Assembly: GCF_964212655.1 (NCBI RefSeq)
Contig: NZ_OZ156465.1
Coordinates: 124,001 to 188,000 of the forward strand
Source: Candidatus Thiodiazotropha sp. LNASS1
GTDB taxonomy: Bacteria > Pseudomonadota > Gammaproteobacteria > Chromatiales > Chromatiaceae
DNA: 64,000 nt
Reading direction: 5' to 3'
Made by a program: the position numbers and the translations under genes. Every line of letters starts with the position of its first letter. The first letter of the stretch is position 1. The notes under the pieces are model-generated. The model saw nothing but the letters and a program-made list of their open reading frames with translations, searched no databases and was not told the origin of the DNA. Positions 30,001 to 36,000 of the stretch are shown here, one piece after another.

Positions 30001-33000
30001 CGATGGCGATGGGCTGGATGACAATGCGGAAATCTACAACCACGCCACCGATCCGACCCTTGAGGATAGCGATGGGGACGGTATGGGCGACGGTTTTGAG
30101 GTCACTTACGACATGACCACTGTCGATGCGGCCGACGACACCGACCAGGATGGTCTCAGCAATCTGCAAGAGTTTACCGCGGGCACCAATCCGCGCAGTG
30201 AGGATACGGACGGTGACTTGTTGCTCGATCGTTGGGAGATTGCGACCTATCCGACAGATCCTCTCCTGGCCGACAGCGACAGCGGTGGCCGCAGGGACGG
30301 GGATGAGCTGTATGCCGACGACAGCGATGCCATGGACGGAGCGGATGAGCTGGCTTCCATTCGCTACGATCAGAATCTTACGGATGAAAACGGACGCTAC
30401 TGGTATGTGGAAGACTCGGACGGCCGTGTGCGCGGTTCGACCTCGTACGCAACAAGCTTCGCTTTCGATCTGCGCATCAATGGCCAGGATTACACCAACG
30501 CCACTTATGATAACTATTATGAAATGGCCACCAGTGCCGATGGCCGTGAATTGCGCTATTCGGCGATGGCGGTGGGGGATCTGCGGGTCAGCCGCCGGGT
30601 CTTCGTGCCCAGTGTGGGCGGGGCCTTCATCCGTTACCTGGAGGTGTTCCACAACCCGGGCGACCTGGCTCGTGAAGTCAATCTCCAACTCGATTCCCGC
30701 TACTACGGCACCAACCTGGAGGTGGTGACCTCCGATGGGGACGATGTGCTGACGGACGCTGACAACTATGTCATCTTCCGTGACCTCAGCAGTTCAACCA
30801 GGCCGATCCTGGGCCATATCTTCGCCGGTCCCAACCGCGATATCGGTCCGCATAGTCAGACCGCGCGTCCTGACAACAACTGGAACGTCAACTATCGTTT
30901 CACCGTGCCGGCCGGCGGACGGCGTATCGTCATGCACCTGGGCATCCTGGAAGGGGCGATGAGCAATGCCCAGAGCAATGTCGGGCAGCTGCTGCTGGCG
31001 GAGGGTGCGGTGCTCGACTACCTCACCGAGCAGGATCAGGCCGACATCGTCAACTTCTTCGCCTATGCGGATGCCGACCAGGATGGTCTCAGCGACGCCC
31101 AGGAGTCGATCCTGGGAACCGATCCCGCCAACCCGGATCATGATGGTGACGGCACGCCCGATGGTGTGGATCACGCTCCCCTGGATGCGGATGCCCTGGC
31201 GCCGGTTATCGCAGCGGTTACACCGCCCGATACGCAGATGCTGGTCGTCGGCGAGACGCTGACGCTCACGGCGCAGGTGACCGACGATACCGGTTTGGCC
31301 TCGGTCGAGTTCCTGGTGGATGCCAGCGCCGTTGCACAGGATCCCTCGGAGGGAGACCTCTACTCGGCGACAGTCAGCGTAGCGGATGCCGCCACTCTGC
31401 AACTGACGGTGCGCGCGACGGATAATGCGGGTCTGTCGTCCGAGACATCCCAGACTTATACGATCTCCACAGATCCGGGTGCTACGGTTACCGGCCGTGT
31501 TGTGGATAGCGCCCAACACCCCATCGCCGGCGCGACGGTATCGATCGGCAGCCGCACCACGACCACCGATGCGGACGGACTGTTTACCCTGACCGATGTG
31601 GCGACCGTCGATCAACTCATGCAGGTTCATGCCGAGTCCATGTTCGGTAACGAACGGGTTGTGGCGGACTCCGCACGCTTTGCACCGCCCCGCGGAACTT
31701 CCCACGATGTGGGTGATATGATCCTGCAGTCCCTGCTGTTGAAGCCGGTGAATGTGATCCCTGAGCGTGATCTGACCTATGAAGGCCAGGTGCCGCTACC
31801 GCATCTTCTCATGGGCAGTGGTTATCGCTGGGATATCGATACCCTAGGTCGCATCGACAGCGGTACGGACAGCGCCTTCTCCCGGGCGGGACTGCTCTAT
31901 ATCAATGGCAGCAACTATTCAGATGGGTCGCCCGTCGGTGTGAGAATGCAGGGCCGAGAGCTGACCTTGCAGGCCAGGCAGATGGGTGAGTTCAATGTGG
32001 TGCGCAAGATCTATGTGCCGGAGAACGATATCTATGCCCGCTATATCGAGCTGATCGAAAACAGCTCGGCGATCGAACAGAGTGTCACGGTTCGGCTCAA
32101 CGGTTGGGTCGGTTCCACCTATGATACACAGCTTCTCGCCAGTTCCACTGACAGCGTTGAACTCGATCAAAACAACCGGTTTGTGGAGCCCACGGACTAT
32201 TTTGTCACCGATGATGACTGCGATGGTTGCGGAACACCGGCGGTCGGTCTGCTGTTCAAGGGCGTCAGTTCACAATACGCCCCGGATAGCGTTGTCCTCA
32301 ATCCGGCTTATGGCGACTACTCCGTGACCTACCAGCTGACGATTCCAGCCGGTGAGCGCCGGGCGCTGATGCACTATAAGGTGCAGCACAGCGATCCGGT
32401 GACGACCCTGGGCAGAATCGACGAGCTGCATGCGGCCGATTATGAGATCGAAGGGTTAACCGCTGAAGAGACGGGGCAGTTGGTCAATTTCCGCATCCAA
32501 CTCGACAGTGACGCTGATGGTGTTTATGACGCCGACGAGATACCTCTGGGTCTCGATCCGTTGGATCCGGATACGGACAACGATGAACTGAGCGACGGAT
32601 TCGAAATCTACTACGGCTTCAATCCCGATTCGCCCGCCGGTAGCGAAGAGACCCATCTCGATGGCGACAACGATGGCCTCGACAATCTGCAGGAACAGAC
32701 TTACGGCTCGCAACCGGATAATCCCGATAGCGATGGCGACGGACTGTCGGATGGCGACGAGGTCAATCTCTATCAATCCGATCCTGTATCCACTGATAGC
32801 GATAACGATGGCCTGGCCGATACCCTCGAAATTACCCTGGGTACCCTGCCGGGGAATGCGGACAGTGACGGTGACGGCTTGGACGACCGGTCGGAAATCT
32901 ATGACTACTATCTGGATCCCCTCAATGTGGATTCCGATGCTGACGGTATGTCGGACGCATTCGAGATCAACTACGATCTGCTGGGTGCATCGCCCTATGA

Positions 33001-36000
33001 CGATAACGACAACGATTCGTTGACGAATCTGGAGGAATATACTCAGGGTACCAACCCGCACAGCCAAGATAGTGACAGTGACGGACGCAGCGATGCAGTG
33101 GAAATCCTTATCGATCATACCGATCCGCTGGATGCCGCTCAGTTCGGTGAGCAGGTCAATTACACCCATAGCCTGACCGATGCCGATGGTGATTATTGGT
33201 CCTTCTACAGCTATACCGGCGTCGTTCAGGACACCACCAACGGCTCCACCGGCAACGCATTCAATTTGACGGTCAACGGATTGTCATATCAGGCCGGTTA
33301 CGCCATGGCCCTCAGCCAAACGGGAAGAGAAGTCCATTTTATCCCGGATCTGCTCGACGGCCTGCGTGTCTATCGCCGTGCCTATGTTCCGGAGAGCACA
33401 GACGCCTTCGTGCGCTATATCGAAGTGATCGAAAACCCGAGCGATAGCGACAAGACGGTGGAGCTGGCGCTCACCTCAACCTATGGCAACAACGCTAACG
33501 GCATCGAATACATAACCTCGGACGGTGATGCTTTACTGGATCGGCATGATGACTATGTGGCAATGCACGATCCGGCCAATACCACCCCCAGGTCACTGCT
33601 GCATCTCTTCAATGGCGCGCACAGTCAACTGGAACCGGATGCCGGTACCGCAGCGGTTGGCCGCGACTGGACCGTTGGATACACCTTCGTCGTGCCCGCG
33701 GGCCAGCGGCGGATGATCATGCACCTGGCGGCCATGGAGACCGGTCTCGCCAATGCGCTGACGGTCGCCGAGAGTCTGCATGGCGTGCAGGGACAGGCGC
33801 TGGACGGACTGACTCCGCAAGAGCAGGCTGAGGTGATCAACTTCTTCGCCTATCCCGATCAGGATGGCGATGGCTTGAGTGACGCGGCCGAGACCCAGTT
33901 GGGCACCCTGGTCGATAATCGGGATAGTGATGGCGACGGACTGTTCGATGGGTTCGAAGTCGAATACGGTTTCGATCCGCTCACCCTCTCAGGTGAAGCT
34001 GCCGCCGATGCCGACAGCGATGGTTTGAGCAATCTCCAGGAACAGGAGCAGGGTAGCGATCCTCATCAGGAGGATACGGACGGCGACGGCTTGTTGGACA
34101 GTAGCGAGGTCAACGACCACGGATCGAATCCCAACACCGCCGATAGCGACGGGGATAGCGTTGAAGATGCCGTAGAGGTGGCCATGGGGACCGATCCCGC
34201 TGCTGCGGATAGCGACGGCGACGGCCTGGATGATTACGCTGAGATATATACCCATCCCACCGATCCGCTGCTCGAGGATACCGATGGGGATCTATTGCCG
34301 GACGGTTTCGAAATCAGCCATGGCTTCGACCCCCTCAACGATACGGGTGTGACGGCATCGGACAACGATCTGGATGGACTCGACAACCGGGCTGAATCGC
34401 TGGCCGGCACGGACCCATTCTCCGCTGATACCGATGGCGATCTGTTGGGCGACGGGAACGAAATCGGTTATTACAATACCGATCCGGCCCTCAGGGATAC
34501 CGATGGCGCGGGTCTATGGGACATCGACGAGCTGTTTGTCACGGAGACCGATCCTCTGACGGCGGGCGATGACGCCAACGTCACGCTGACCTACTACTCC
34601 AGCTATCTGTACGATAACTACGGCCATGATTGGGAGGTCTCAGCCAGAGATGGAGAGTTGAGCGCCTACTTCGGTGAAGGTCAGCTTAGAGCCCTGACAC
34701 TGTCGGTCAATGGTGTCGAGTATGCTGCTCATAACGGGAACCAGGATTCCGGCGAAGGGAATAATGCTCCGCTGGTGGAGACCGGTATCGGCCGGTTGAG
34801 CACGACGGCCGGCGCCATCGACGATCTGGTGATTCAGCGCCGTATCTATGTACAGGGTGTCGCCTCAGATGGTGGTGAGGAAGGGCCACCCGAAGGCGCG
34901 GGTGATTTCACCGGTTTCGTGCGTTATCTCGATGTCGTGGACAACCCCACGGACCAGGCAAAACAGTTGTCCCTCACTGTTACGACGGCGTTGCCCTACG
35001 GTCTGAACGGATCACCGCAGACATCGAGTGGCGATACCCTGCTTACGGATGAGGACCGCTATATCCTGCTGCCGGACTACGGTACCACCATCGGTTATCT
35101 GTTCGCCGGTCAGCAAACCGTGGCTCGGCCGTCGGTGAGCATGGCTGACACCGGCCTATCGGTCACCTATCAGTTATTCGTGCCGCCCCATAGCCGTCGC
35201 TCGGTGATGAGTTTCGTCACCTACGACTATGACAATACCCAGGTCGAATCCACATTGGTGGATCTGATGAGTATGCAGCCTGGCGCGCTGGATGGCCTGA
35301 GCGAAGCGGAAAAAGCCACGATCACCAACTTCTTCCCCGCTGAAGATCGTGATTACGATCGCTTGAGCGACAACGACGAGGCGCAGCATGCCACCGATCC
35401 GGACGACCCGGATTCCGACGGTGATCAACTGGAAGACGGCTTCGAGGTCCGTTACGGTTTCGATCCGCTGTCGCCGGCGAACAGCGGTGAAGCGGATCAG
35501 GACGGCGATCTCGACAATCTGACCAATCTTCAGGAGCAGTCTCTCGGCACCGATCCGACCGTGAGCGACAGTGATGGAGACGGCATCGGCGATGGCGATG
35601 AATATCTGATTCACAATACCGAACCCACCCTGCCGGATAGTGACTTCGATGGCCTGAGCGATGGAGAGGAGCTGGCTTTGGGCACCGATCCGTTACTATC
35701 GGATAGCGATCAGGATGGTCTCACCGATGCCGAAGAGATTCAGCAGCACGGCACCGATCCTTTGCTGGCCGACAGTGATGGCGACAGCTTGAGCGACGGT
35801 TTCGAAATCACCTACAGCCTTAACGATCCGCTGGCTGACGAGGATGGTGACGGCTTCAATAACGCGCAGGAGTCGTCGGCCGGAACCGATCCATTCAATC
35901 GGGACAGTGACGCCGATCTACTGTGGGACAACCGGGAGGTGAATGAGTATCAGACCGATCCCAACCTCACCGACACCGACCTTGGCGGCCGCAGCGATAC

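Larger units (their letters stand above)
28330..33852 (+). repeat. Two copies of a 2.7 kb cassette: Ig, regulatory-like, module A, TSP3, module B
   Basis: The stretch 28330-31070 and the stretch 31190-33852 have the same order: Big_7-like Ig domain, carboxypeptidase-regulatory-like domain (start motif T-V-T-G-R-V-V-D), a module of the A type with a paired-cysteine motif, a TSP3 block, and a module of the B type. The regulatory-like domains share a G-N-E-x-x-x-A-D-S-A-x-F-A-P-P-R-G segment. A segmental duplication is the simplest explanation. Confidence 0.65.
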
